Assembly (NCBI RefSeq): GCF_012848855.1
Contig: NZ_CP051630.1
Location: forward strand, 2,211,501 to 2,275,500
Origin: Pyruvatibacter mobilis
GTDB taxonomy: Bacteria > Pseudomonadota > Alphaproteobacteria > CGMCC-115125
DNA: 64,000 nucleotides
Direction: 5' to 3'
Each line of letters opens with the position of its first letter. Position 1 is the stretch's first letter. Shown one piece after another: positions 16,389 through 24,263 of the stretch. The notes under the pieces are model-generated. The model was not told where the DNA came from. It was given only the letters and a program-made list of their open reading frames with translations, and ran no database searches. The translations under genes were made by a program, and so were the position numbers.

Positions 16389-18335
16389 ATGCCGCAGGGT
16401 CCAAAGTCGCGTGGGAGGAAAGCGACCGGCACACCGCTTCTGGATGGAGCGGCGCCGGATGCATTTTTTCGCACCGTGGTCGAGAACGCCGCGGACATGA
16501 TCTCCGTGATCGACGAGAACGGCCGGGTCATTTATTCCAACCCGGTCGGCAAGCACCTGTTCGAGGTTTTCTCCGGTGCCGTTGATCGTCTTGGCCCGGA
16601 GCTTTTCCACCCCGATGATTATCCGCTGGTTGCAACCGAATTCGGCCAACTGGTGGAGCATGGCGGCCGCAGGCAGTTGACCGACCATCGCATGCGAACC
16701 GTATCCGGCAATTGGATCTGGGTTCAGACCCACGCCATCAACATGCTGGATGATCCCAACGTCAATGGCGTGGTGATGGTGACCCGTGACATAATTGCCC
16801 AGAAACGCCGCGAAGAAGAAATTCAGCGCGCTGAGAAAGCCGTTAATTTCGGCCACTGGCGCTGGGACAAGTACGAGCCGGGCCCCTACTGGTCGGACGG
16901 CATGTTCTCCATGGTTGGGCTGCGCCGCGAAGACATGCCCACCGACATGCGGTGGACGCTGGACCTTATGTCGCCGGATGACAGTGAGACCGTATTCACC
17001 GAAGTAATGGAGGCGCTGGTTAGCGGTGCCTCGTTCAACCGCATTGTCTCAATGCGTCATTCCGACGGCACCTATCGCCGGACCATGCTGATGGGTCATG
17101 TGGAGCGGGACGGCAGCGGCGATGCAGTCTCGATTGTCGGCATCTGCCAGGACGTGACGGAACTGGAATCCGCCAACGAAGCCGTCCGGCAGTCGGAGCA
17201 GGAATTCCGTCTGCTGGCGGAGCATTCTACGGATGCCATTGCGCGCTTCACGAAGGACGGACGCATTGCCTACATTTCCCCGTCCATCGAGAGGATCCTG
17301 GGACACAAGCCAGAAAACTGCACCGGGTTAATGGCAGCAGAGTTCCTGCACCCTGATGATCTGGTGCCGGTAACGGCAGCGGTCGAAGCCATGCGCTTTG
17401 ACCGGCAGATGCGGCGCACATCCTTCCGGATGAAGCGGACGGACGGCCATTATGTGTGGCTGGAAGCTGCGCTGGGGCCCCTGTTTGATGCCCATGACAA
17501 TTTCGAAGGCTTCGTGTCCTGCACCCGCGACATCACTGAGCAGAAGCGGCGTGAGCAGGAGCTGATGGCCGCGCGGGAACGGGCGGAGCAGGCAAGCATG
17601 ACCAAGTCACGCTTCCTGGCCAATATGAGCCACGAGCTCCGCACGCCGCTGAACGCCATTCTTGGTTTCTCGGAAATGATGACGCGCCAGGTCTTCGGTC
17701 CGCTGGGCGCGCAGCAATATGACGAATATGCCGGGCATATCCACGAAAGCGGCAGCCATCTTCTGTCGCTGATCGGCGATATTCTGGACATGTCGAAGAT
17801 CGAGGCGGGCAAGTACGACCTCACCGTCGAGGACGTGCCGCTGGCGCCGATCCTGCGCAAGGCCGGCCGCATGGTGGAAACCCGGGTTGCCGAAGGTGAG
17901 ATCGAGCTTCTGATCGACGCGGATGACGTGGACGGCATGGCCGTCTATGCGGATGAGCGGGCGCTGATCCAGGTCATGCTGAATGTGCTGTCCAACGCGG
18001 TGAAGTTCACGCCAGCCGGCGGACGCATCACGGTGGCTGCGGCACCCAGCGATGCGGGCGCCATTACAATCAGCGTGACGGATACGGGCGTCGGCATCGA
18101 AGAGAAAGACCTTGAGCGCGTGCTGCATCCCTTCGAGCAGGTGGTGAAGCACGCGGAGCTCGCCAGCCAGGGAACGGGTCTCGGCCTGCCGCTGGTAAAG
18201 GCGCTTGTTGAGCTTCAGGATGGGCGGTTTGATATCTCAAGCCAGCCCGGCGCCGGCACGACCGTTGCGATCACGCTGCCTGCCGCTGTCGCTGCGCGGG
18301 TGCCCGCCGCTCCGGATGTGCGCCAGCAGGCCTGA
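16389..18335 (+). CDS. Multi-PAS sensor histidine kinase
   Basis: The 648-residue soluble kinase has three PAS/PAC units (about residues 25-140, 145-265 and 270-395; GRVIYSNPVGKHLFEVF, FGHWRWDKYEPGPYWSDGM, GRIAYISPSIERILG). A HisKA domain with phospho-acceptor His415 in FLANMSHELRTPLNAI and a HATPase domain (N box NVLSNAVKFTPAGG, G1 DTGVGIEE, G2 GTGLGLPLV) follow. There are no membrane segments, so it senses a cytoplasmic signal. No response regulator is adjacent; the partner is unknown. The start is ATG with only a weak upstream ribosome site. Confidence 0.93.
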   Translation: MPQGPKSRGRKATGTPLLDGAAPDAFFRTVVENAADMISVIDENGRVIYSNPVGKHLFEVFSGAVDRLGPELFHPDDYPLVATEFGQLVEHGGRRQLTDHRMRTVSGNWIWVQTHAINMLDDPNVNGVVMVTRDIIAQKRREEEIQRAEKAVNFGHWRWDKYEPGPYWSDGMFSMVGLRREDMPTDMRWTLDLMSPDDSETVFTEVMEALVSGASFNRIVSMRHSDGTYRRTMLMGHVERDGSGDAVSIVGICQDVTELESANEAVRQSEQEFRLLAEHSTDAIARFTKDGRIAYISPSIERILGHKPENCTGLMAAEFLHPDDLVPVTAAVEAMRFDRQMRRTSFRMKRTDGHYVWLEAALGPLFDAHDNFEGFVSCTRDITEQKRREQELMAARERAEQASMTKSRFLANMSHELRTPLNAILGFSEMMTRQVFGPLGAQQYDEYAGHIHESGSHLLSLIGDILDMSKIEAGKYDLTVEDVPLAPILRKAGRMVETRVAEGEIELLIDADDVDGMAVYADERALIQVMLNVLSNAVKFTPAGGRITVAAAPSDAGAITISVTDTGVGIEEKDLERVLHPFEQVVKHAELASQGTGLGLPLVKALVELQDGRFDISSQPGAGTTVAITLPAAVAARVPAAPDVRQQA

Positions 18336-18349
18336 CGCGAACCGGCCGC

Positions 18350-18991
18350 TCAGCGCATGCCCTTGAGGGCGGCGTCCATTTCCTCATAGATGCGGGCAAC
18401 GGCGGGCTCCTCGAAGATGCCGCGCCAATAGCCAGTGACGCTGGGGTGATCATCCAGCAGGCACACGGACTTGCCGAACAGCTCCGGAATCTTCCGTACG
18501 AAGAACAGGATGGGCACCAGGGCGCAATCGGCGAGGGACATTCGCCCGCCGACGGCATGGGCATCACCATCCAGATAGTAATCGAGCCAGGTAAGCGCCT
18601 TTTTCAAATCCTTGAAGGCTGCCACGACCTTGTCGTGGTCACGCACGCTCGGATCGATATTGCCGAACAGGGTGGTCAGCGGCTGCAGCAGGTAAAGATC
18701 GCCGATCCGGCCCAGCAACCGGACGCGCGCGCGTTCGCGGGCATCGTCCGGCAGCAAGGACGGCTCGGGGTAGAGCTGTTCAAGATATTCGCAGATGGTC
18801 TCTGATTCCGGCAGCACCCAGCCGTCATCGGTTTCAAGCGCGGGCACCTTTCCCAGCGGCGTCAGGGCCAGAAAGGCCTCCGGCTCGAGGGTGGCAAAGG
18901 GATCGATCATCTCCACCTCGATGCCCTTGTGATAGAGCATCAGGCGGCAGCGGGCGGAGAAGGGCGACAGATTGTTGTTGTAGAGCTTCAT
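18350..18991 (-). CDS. Glutathione S-transferase family protein
   Basis: The 213-residue protein begins MKLYNNNLSPFSARCRLMLYHKGIEVEM, a thioredoxin-like GST N-terminal domain with a Ser-Pro-Phe-Ser active-site region. LGKVPALETDDGWVLPESETICEYLEQLYPEP follows, and then an all-helical C-terminal domain (about residues 88-210). It resembles bacterial SspA-like and maleylacetoacetate-isomerase-like GSTs; the substrate is unknown. Its stop lies 15 bases from the convergent kinase gene. Confidence 0.88.
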   Translation of the reverse strand: MKLYNNNLSPFSARCRLMLYHKGIEVEMIDPFATLEPEAFLALTPLGKVPALETDDGWVLPESETICEYLEQLYPEPSLLPDDARERARVRLLGRIGDLYLLQPLTTLFGNIDPSVRDHDKVVAAFKDLKKALTWLDYYLDGDAHAVGGRMSLADCALVPILFFVRKIPELFGKSVCLLDDHPSVTGYWRGIFEEPAVARIYEEMDAALKGMR

Positions 18992-19167
18992 CGGCTGATC
19001 CTCCGCTCCCCGTCCGGGCCGGTGCGTTATGCACCTTGCAGCGGGCCGGGAGCCGACAGTTATTTTGCGACAGAAAGACGGCGCTGCAAGGGGCCGTGTT
19101 CTGCCGGATTGGACCTTTCAGGCAAGCTGATCGGGGCAGGTCCGTGGTGGCACTTGGCACAAAGACA

Positions 19168-19200
19168 GACAGCCCGGACACCATATGGTGCCGGGCTGTC
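19168..19200 (-). terminator. Terminator hairpin after the acyl-CoA dehydrogenase gene
   Basis: GACAGCCCGG (19168-19177) pairs with CCGGGCTGTC (19191-19200), and the loop between them is itself the palindrome CACCATATGGTG. The strong stem lies 37 bases after the minus-strand stop at 19238. A short T-rich stretch follows on that strand. Confidence 0.65.
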
Positions 19201-19237
19201 CGCTTAACAACTCCTGGTCAGAGCGATCACGAGACTG

Positions 19238-20476
19238 CTACTCGGCAGCAGCGCGCATCTCGTCCAGGTGCTTCTTGTACTCAAGGCGGGCGATGGTGCG
19301 GTTGTGCACTTCGTCCGGACCGTCGGCCAGGCGCAGGGTACGGATACCCGAATAGGCCTTGGCGAGACCGAAGTCGCTGGTCACGCCGCCGCCGCCATGG
19401 GCCTGGATGGCATCATCGATGACCTGCAGGGCAATGCGCGGACCGGCCACCTTGATCATGGCGATCTCGGCGCGGGCGACCTTGTTGCCCACCTTGTCCA
19501 TCATGTCCGCCGCCTTGAGGGTCAGCAGACGGGTCATTTCGATATTGGTGCGGGCTTCGGCCACGCGCTGTTCCCACACTGAGTGCTCGGCGACCTTCTT
19601 GCCGAAGGCTTCACGGGTCAGCAGGCGCTTCACCATCTTTTCGAGGCACCGCTCGGCAACGCCGATGGTGCGCATGCAGTGGTGGATACGTCCCGGGCCG
19701 AGGCGACCCTGGGCGATCTCGAAGCCACGGCCCTCGCCGAGGATAAGGTTGCCGGCCGGCACCCGCACATCCTTGAGGATGACTTCGGCGTGGCCGTGCG
19801 GCGCGTCATCATAACCGAAGACCGGCAGCATACGGACGATCTCGATGCCCGGCGAGTCCAGCGGGACGATGATCTGCGACTGCTGGCGATAGGCATCGGC
19901 GCCCGGGTCGGTCTTGCCCATGACGATGGCCACCTTGCAGCGCGGATCACCCACGCCCGACGACCACCACTTGCGGCCGTTGATGACATATTCATCGCCG
20001 TCCCGCTCGATGCGGGTCTCGATGTTGGTGGCGTCGGACGACGCAACCGCCGGTTCGGTCATCAGGAAGGCGGAGCGGATTTCACCGGCCAGAAGCGGCT
20101 TCAGGTACTTTTCCTTCAGCTCTTCGGAGGCATAGCGCTCGAACACTTCCATGTTGCCGGTGTCGGGTGCGGAGCAGTTGAACACTTCCGACGCCCAGCC
20201 GACGCGGCCCATGATCTCGCAGAGCGGTGCGTATTCGAGGTTGGAGGTGCCGCCACCATGCTCGGAATCCGGCAGGAAGAGGTTCCACAGGCCGGCTTCG
20301 CGGGCCTTCGGCTTCAGGTCTTCCAGGATCTGCGGCACCTGCCACGGATTGCCTTCCTTGCGGAACGCGTCCATCTGGGCGTTGTAGGTGTCTTCGTTCG
20401 GATAGATGTGCTCATCCATGAAGGCTTCGAGCCGGGCAATCAGCTCCTTCACCTTGTCGGTATGTTCGAAATTCAT
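19238..20476 (-). CDS. ACAD10/11-like acyl-CoA dehydrogenase
   Basis: This is a 412-residue FAD-dependent acyl-CoA dehydrogenase. Blocks include [88 protein letters not shown] and [21 protein letters not shown]. These match the dehydrogenase half of mammalian ACAD10/11 and bacterial LvaC-type enzymes more than short-chain dehydrogenases. With the two APH-like kinase genes upstream, it could act in phosphorylation-dependent hydroxyacyl-CoA breakdown (inference). It is a single gene with its own terminator hairpin. Confidence 0.92.
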   Translation of the reverse strand: MNFEHTDKVKELIARLEAFMDEHIYPNEDTYNAQMDAFRKEGNPWQVPQILEDLKPKAREAGLWNLFLPDSEHGGGTSNLEYAPLCEIMGRVGWASEVFNCSAPDTGNMEVFERYASEELKEKYLKPLLAGEIRSAFLMTEPAVASSDATNIETRIERDGDEYVINGRKWWSSGVGDPRCKVAIVMGKTDPGADAYRQQSQIIVPLDSPGIEIVRMLPVFGYDDAPHGHAEVILKDVRVPAGNLILGEGRGFEIAQGRLGPGRIHHCMRTIGVAERCLEKMVKRLLTREAFGKKVAEHSVWEQRVAEARTNIEMTRLLTLKAADMMDKVGNKVARAEIAMIKVAGPRIALQVIDDAIQAHGGGGVTSDFGLAKAYSGIRTLRLADGPDEVHNRTIARLEYKKHLDEMRAAAE

Positions 20477-20644
20477 CTTGCCGTTTCCTCTTTGGTTTCG
20501 GGTTAGCGAATATCGGTTTCGGGACGGACTCTATCCCCTTGAAAACGCCGCGTCACGTCCCAAAGGGGACGCGGAATGCCGCGCCGGGCAATTCCCGGCT
20601 TTTCCCGTTGTGCATGTGCGAAGAGGAACGACGCAGCCGCGCTT

Positions 20645-21097
20645 TCAGCCGTCACGGCGGCTGCGGAAGAAGCCCTTCAGCAGTGAAGAGGCGCGGGCGG
20701 CATCAAGCCCGCCATAGACCTCCGGGGCATGGTGGCAGGTGGGACGTTCGAACACCCGGGCACCATGGGCCACCCCGCCGCCCTTGGGGTCATCCGCGCC
20801 ATAATAGAGCCGCCGTATGCGGGCGAAGGAGATGGCGCCCGCGCACATGGGGCACGGCTCGAGGGTGACATAGAGGTCGCAGCCGATGAGCCGCTCGGAG
20901 CCAAGCGCCGCTGCCGCGTGGCGGATCACCAGCATTTCCGCATGCGCCGTCGGGTCGCGGTCTTCCAGCGTGCGGTTGCCGGCGCGGGCGAGGACCCTGC
21001 CGTCCGGGCCGGTGACGACAGCACCCACGGGCACTTCGCCACGGGCCGCGGCGGCTTCCGCCTCGGCAAAGGCGATATCCATGGGGGCTTGATGCAT
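20645..21097 (-). CDS. tadA: tRNA-specific adenosine deaminase
   Basis: TadA converts adenosine 34 to inosine in tRNA-Arg(ACG). The zinc site is clear: TAHAEML (His52, Glu54) and TLEPCPMCAGAIS (Cys82, Cys85). The 150-residue length is normal. ATG starts are possible at 21097 and 21082 and a TTG at 21100; none has a clear ribosome binding site. That is odd for an essential gene and may be because a low-GC insertion abuts the 5' end. In related genomes (from general knowledge) tadA is divergent from rluB with only a short gap. Confidence 0.95.
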   Translation of the reverse strand: MHQAPMDIAFAEAEAAAARGEVPVGAVVTGPDGRVLARAGNRTLEDRDPTAHAEMLVIRHAAAALGSERLIGCDLYVTLEPCPMCAGAISFARIRRLYYGADDPKGGGVAHGARVFERPTCHHAPEVYGGLDAARASSLLKGFFRSRRDG

Positions 21098-21149
21098 CAA
21101 ATAGAAGCTTTGTTGCTGCAGTCTTAGTGCCAGGATCCGATTTCGAACA

Positions 21150-21884
21150 TCATCGCCCCATCGCTGCTAGATTTAGCAGCTCTTCGGAGACCACACGAAG
21201 ATCGCTCTTTACGCGGTCGATGTCATTTCGGCGCGCATTGTACCTGCGGTTGTGGGCGGACAGGTCGCCAAGGCGTTTAAGGTCGTCCAAACCCTTTTCA
21301 GCATTTCGACCCAAATTAAACCTAGCGTCACCCTTCAATATGGCAACCAACTCGGCAAGCATACAGAAATGCCCACTACTGCCCTTTATGGCATCTGCAA
21401 TTCCACCGGCTTCGTACACCTCGATAATTAGGGTCTCGATAAGCCGCCGGCACATTACAGCACAGCAATCGTATAATTGGTTGTCATAGCTGTTGTTAAT
21501 CTGGACAACTACTTTTTCAATATAGCCTCTTGTTCTCTCAAAAATGCTTGGGTCTAAAACGGACGATGATGATGCACTTGGCAGTGCTGATACGTAGGGT
21601 CCAAATTTCTGATCCAGCTCGGCGAGCTTTCTTGCATTCGGTCTATAAGGCCCACTCTTGCCTCCCAGAACCCGCTGGTCTGCTTTCAGTTTTGTGCGAA
21701 GCCATACGCCACTCGGCGCCGAGTACCCTGCATCTACAAAGCAGGATTTTATGTCAGCATACGGAACTTTTACACTCTCATCAAAGCGGCAGGCCAACCA
21801 AATTACAGCAACAGCCCTTTCATCGTTCGTAAAATCAGCTGTTCGAAGATTTTTTAATAGATCAACTAAGGGTCCATTCGGCAT
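21150..21884 (-). CDS. Putative winged-helix plus HEPN/DUF4145-like protein
   Basis: The 244-residue protein has two parts. Residues 18-97 (TNDERAVAVIWLA through GPYRPNARKLAELDQKFG) read like a winged helix ending in a Tyr-Arg wing. Residues 113-240 are all-helical: NQLYDCCAVMCRRLIETLIIEVYE resembles the first helices of DUF4145/HEPN proteins, and KRLGDLSAHNRR contains R204-x6-H211, fitting the Rx4-6H motif of HEPN ribonucleases. The ATG at 21884 follows GGGAGA, so it is preferred to the TTG at 21905; it lies 13 bases after the upstream gene's stop. Function is unknown; a toxin or defence nuclease is inference. tadA follows 52 bases downstream on the same strand. Confidence 0.6.
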   Translation of the reverse strand: MPNGPLVDLLKNLRTADFTNDERAVAVIWLACRFDESVKVPYADIKSCFVDAGYSAPSGVWLRTKLKADQRVLGGKSGPYRPNARKLAELDQKFGPYVSALPSASSSSVLDPSIFERTRGYIEKVVVQINNSYDNQLYDCCAVMCRRLIETLIIEVYEAGGIADAIKGSSGHFCMLAELVAILKGDARFNLGRNAEKGLDDLKRLGDLSAHNRRYNARRNDIDRVKSDLRVVSEELLNLAAMGR

Positions 21885-21897
21885 GTCTCTCCCAGCC

Positions 21898-22494
21898 TCA
21901 TGCAATCACCGACTCTCCAAGAACAAAAGCCGTTAATATCCTCATCGCTTGGGTTTTTTCGGCTGGGTTTAGTATTATTTTCCCGTTTCTAATCTGCAGC
22001 CAAGCACAGTTCTTTAAACTTCTCGCGGGGTTGCTGTATTTTGCTCCAATTTGATTGAGGACGTCGATCGCTAATTTTTGCGTAGGTTCAAACGATCGCT
22101 CATGCTGCGCCCAGCCAACCAAAGCGGTTGCAGCCAAAACCAGAGCAGGCACACTACCTGTGCCCCGCTTCGGAGTATTCTTGACGAATGATTCCCACTT
22201 CCTAGTGTCCAGGTTTAGGTATGGCGCGTCAGGCTGTGGACCAAGAGCTCCGACTAGTTGTTCTACTGAAACTCCTACATCTCGAGCAAATTTGCTGACT
22301 GAATCTCCTTCATCTGCAACAGACGATCCGTTCTTTTCAATCTCATTATTTCCTACAGATTCCTGAAATACGCCGCCGTCCAATCCGCGTATCTGCTTTA
22401 GAACTGCCTGCCATAAAGCGACATCATCCGATTCATCGACGATGGTCTCGTCCGCATACAACACTACGCGCAGTTCCGCACTGCTTGCTGTCAT
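21898..22494 (-). CDS. Uncharacterised protein, first gene of the low-GC cassette
   Basis: I do not recognise the family of this 198-residue protein. Visible parts are an N-terminal segment with beta-alpha character (LRVVLYADETIVDE, VALWQAVLKQIRG), a low-complexity linker (about residues 45-65), a helical stretch (VSKFARDVGVSVEQLVGAL), an Ala/Leu-rich helix (SVPALVLAATALVGWA) and a C-terminal winged-helix-like block (KLAIDVLNQIGAKY, LQIRNGKIILN). A strong GAGGAGAA precedes the ATG. It is translated just ahead of the HEPN-like protein and probably works with it, perhaps as antitoxin or sensor (inference). Confidence 0.6.
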   Translation of the reverse strand: MTASSAELRVVLYADETIVDESDDVALWQAVLKQIRGLDGGVFQESVGNNEIEKNGSSVADEGDSVSKFARDVGVSVEQLVGALGPQPDAPYLNLDTRKWESFVKNTPKRGTGSVPALVLAATALVGWAQHERSFEPTQKLAIDVLNQIGAKYSNPARSLKNCAWLQIRNGKIILNPAEKTQAMRILTAFVLGESVIA

Positions 22495-22530
22495 CTCATT
22501 CTCCTCGAAGCAAACCTGGTCAATGGACCC

Positions 22531-22561
22531 TAATTACTTCATCACCCACCAACGACGTCAA
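22531..22561 (-). promoter_or_regulatory. Possible promoter of the low-GC cassette
   Basis: On the minus strand TTGACG (22561-22556) is followed after 19 bases by TAATTA (22536-22531), about 37 bases before the first cassette gene. The -35 is good, the spacing is long and the -10 is only fair. Confidence 0.3.
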
Positions 22562-22663
22562 GGAAGATTGGTTGGTTCGCAAACACAATGGATGTCTAGC
22601 AGTGGGGTATTTGGTGTGAATTGAGCATCGTAGTTGACGACAGCTTCTGATAGAGACGCGGAG

Positions 22664-23662
22664 ATGAGCGACACCCCGAAGACAGATCAGCCGGCCACCG
22701 GCGGCACGGACGCCCCCGCCGACGGCGAGCGCATTGCCAAATACCTGGCGCGTGCGGGCATCTGCTCGCGCCGGGAAGCCGAGGCGATGATCGAGGCCGG
22801 TCGCGTCAAGCTGGACGGGCGCATGCTGACGACCCCGGCCATCAAGGTAACCCGGGCCAACCAGATCATGGTGGATGGCAAGGTGGTGCGGCCGCCGGAA
22901 CCGACCCGGCTGTGGCGCTATCACAAGCCGGTGGGGCTGGTGACGACGGCGCGCGACCCGCAGGGACGGCCGACCGTCTTTGATGCGCTGCCCAAGGACA
23001 TGCCGCGGGTGATCTCCGTCGGGCGGCTCGACATTGCGTCCGAAGGCCTGTTGCTGCTGACCAATGACGGCGAGCTGGCCCGCAAGCTGGAACTGCCGGC
23101 GACGGGCTGGGTGCGCCGCTACCGGGTGCGCGTGCACGGGCGCATCGAAGACACAGCGCTGGCCCGGCTCGCCCGGGGCATCACGGTCGACGGGATCAAA
23201 TATGGTCCGATCGACGCGCAACGGCAGGAAGCCTCGTCGCGGGACAAGGCGGGCGGGCGCAACCAGTGGCTCACGGTCTCGCTCAAGGAGGGCAAGAACC
23301 GCGAAGTGCGCCGGGTGCTGGCAGCCATCGGCCTTGATGTGAACCGGCTCATCCGCCTCTCCTACGGCCCGTTCCAGCTGGGCGATCTGGCGCGCGGGGC
23401 CACCGAGGAAGTGCCCGAGCGGGTGATGGAAGACCAGCTCGGCAACCGGCCGCGCACCCCGCGGCGCGGCGACGGCTGGGCCAAGGCCAAGCCTGCCTCG
23501 CGGCCGCATGGCAAGAAAAAGCCCGTGGCGAAGGGCAAGCCCGTGGCGAAGGGCACGCCAAAGAGCCCGTCACAGACAGGACCAAAGACAAAACCCAAGA
23601 CCGCCCCCAAGGGCAGACCCGTAAGCGGAGCGAAACCCGATGCGCATCGTCGGCGGCCGTAA
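22664..23662 (+). CDS. rluB: 23S rRNA pseudouridine synthase, RluB/RsuA family
   Basis: The protein has an S4 RNA-binding domain ([31 protein letters not shown], about residues 20-65) and the RsuA/RluB catalytic domain. [22 protein letters not shown] and [21 protein letters not shown] contain the catalytic Asp, and [20 protein letters not shown] follows. A Lys/Pro/Gly-rich basic tail of about 80 residues follows the domain. RluB modifies 23S rRNA position 2605 in E. coli; a sister specificity is possible. The ATG at 22664 after GCGGAG is preferred to a start at 22634. It overlaps rsmD by 23 nt. Confidence 0.92.
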   Translation: MSDTPKTDQPATGGTDAPADGERIAKYLARAGICSRREAEAMIEAGRVKLDGRMLTTPAIKVTRANQIMVDGKVVRPPEPTRLWRYHKPVGLVTTARDPQGRPTVFDALPKDMPRVISVGRLDIASEGLLLLTNDGELARKLELPATGWVRRYRVRVHGRIEDTALARLARGITVDGIKYGPIDAQRQEASSRDKAGGRNQWLTVSLKEGKNREVRRVLAAIGLDVNRLIRLSYGPFQLGDLARGATEEVPERVMEDQLGNRPRTPRRGDGWAKAKPASRPHGKKKPVAKGKPVAKGTPKSPSQTGPKTKPKTAPKGRPVSGAKPDAHRRRP

Positions 23663-24218
23663 CAAGGGCCGGCCTTTGCAGACGCCGAAGGACAATCGGG
23701 TGCGGCCGACGACGGACCGGACGCGCGAAGCCCTGTTCAACGTGCTGGCCCATGGGGATTTCGGCGACTGGACCCTGGAGGATGCGCGCGTGCTGGATCT
23801 GTTCGCGGGCACGGGCGCCATGGGACTTGAAGCCCTGTCGCGCGGGGCGTCTTTCGCGCTGTTTGTCGATGACCATCCGCAGAGCCGCGGGCTGATCCGC
23901 ACCAACGCGGACACGTTGGGCGAGACCGGCCGCATCAAACTCTACCGACGCGATGCCACAAAGCTTGGCCCGCGCGAAGGTTCCAGCGGCCCGCCCTTCA
24001 ACCTTGTTTTCTGTGACCCGCCCTATGGCAAGGAGCTGGGGGAAAAGGCGCTTGCCGCAGCGCTTGGCGGCGGCTGGCTTGCACTGGGAGCGCTGTGCGT
24101 GCTGGAGGAAGCGGCGTCTGCTGATGTGACGTGTCCGGACGGTTTTGAAGAGATCGACCGGCGCGGCTATGGCGACACACAGGTGGTGTTCCTGCAGCCT
24201 CAACAATCTGGCTCATAG
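23640..24218 (+). CDS. rsmD: 16S rRNA (guanine(966)-N2)-methyltransferase
   Basis: The 192-residue protein begins [13 protein letters not shown] and continues [18 protein letters not shown]. Motif I is [20 protein letters not shown] and the N-methyltransferase catalytic motif is [10 protein letters not shown] (D-P-P-Y). RsmD methylates G966 of 16S rRNA. Its start lies inside the basic tail of rluB, so translation is coupled. It is convergent with mutL. Confidence 0.95.
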   Translation: MRIVGGRNKGRPLQTPKDNRVRPTTDRTREALFNVLAHGDFGDWTLEDARVLDLFAGTGAMGLEALSRGASFALFVDDHPQSRGLIRTNADTLGETGRIKLYRRDATKLGPREGSSGPPFNLVFCDPPYGKELGEKALAAALGGGWLALGALCVLEEAASADVTCPDGFEEIDRRGYGDTQVVFLQPQQSGS

Positions 24219-24251
24219 CGCTCTCCCTCCGCTCAGGCCGGAGGGAGAGCG
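24219..24251. terminator. Hairpin between convergent rsmD and mutL
   Basis: A perfect 13-bp stem, CGCTCTCCCTCCG (24219-24231) and CGGAGGGAGAGCG (24239-24251), has a 7-base loop. It starts at the last base of the rsmD stop codon and ends 12 bases from the mutL stop. There is no T-run on either strand, but its position suits a shared transcription barrier. Confidence 0.5.
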
Positions 24252-24263
24252 GGCTGGTCGATA

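Larger units (their letters stand above)
21101..22663. other. Low-GC genomic insertion between tadA and rluB
   Basis: This 1.56-kb block has visibly lower G+C than its neighbours (many lines at 35-50 percent against about 65 percent) and different codon use. It holds two minus-strand genes (21898-22494 and 21150-21884) in the usually short tadA-rluB interval. No integrase, transposase, long flanking repeat or tRNA is visible. The ends are only approximate: base composition changes near 21100-21150 and near 22620-22660. Confidence 0.75.

Noticed and set aside
21103-22649. AGAAGCT (about 21103) and AGCTTCT (about 22642) as terminal inverted repeats of the low-GC cassette
   Set aside because: Seven bases with imperfect flanks is within chance for ends this loosely defined; no target-site duplication is seen.
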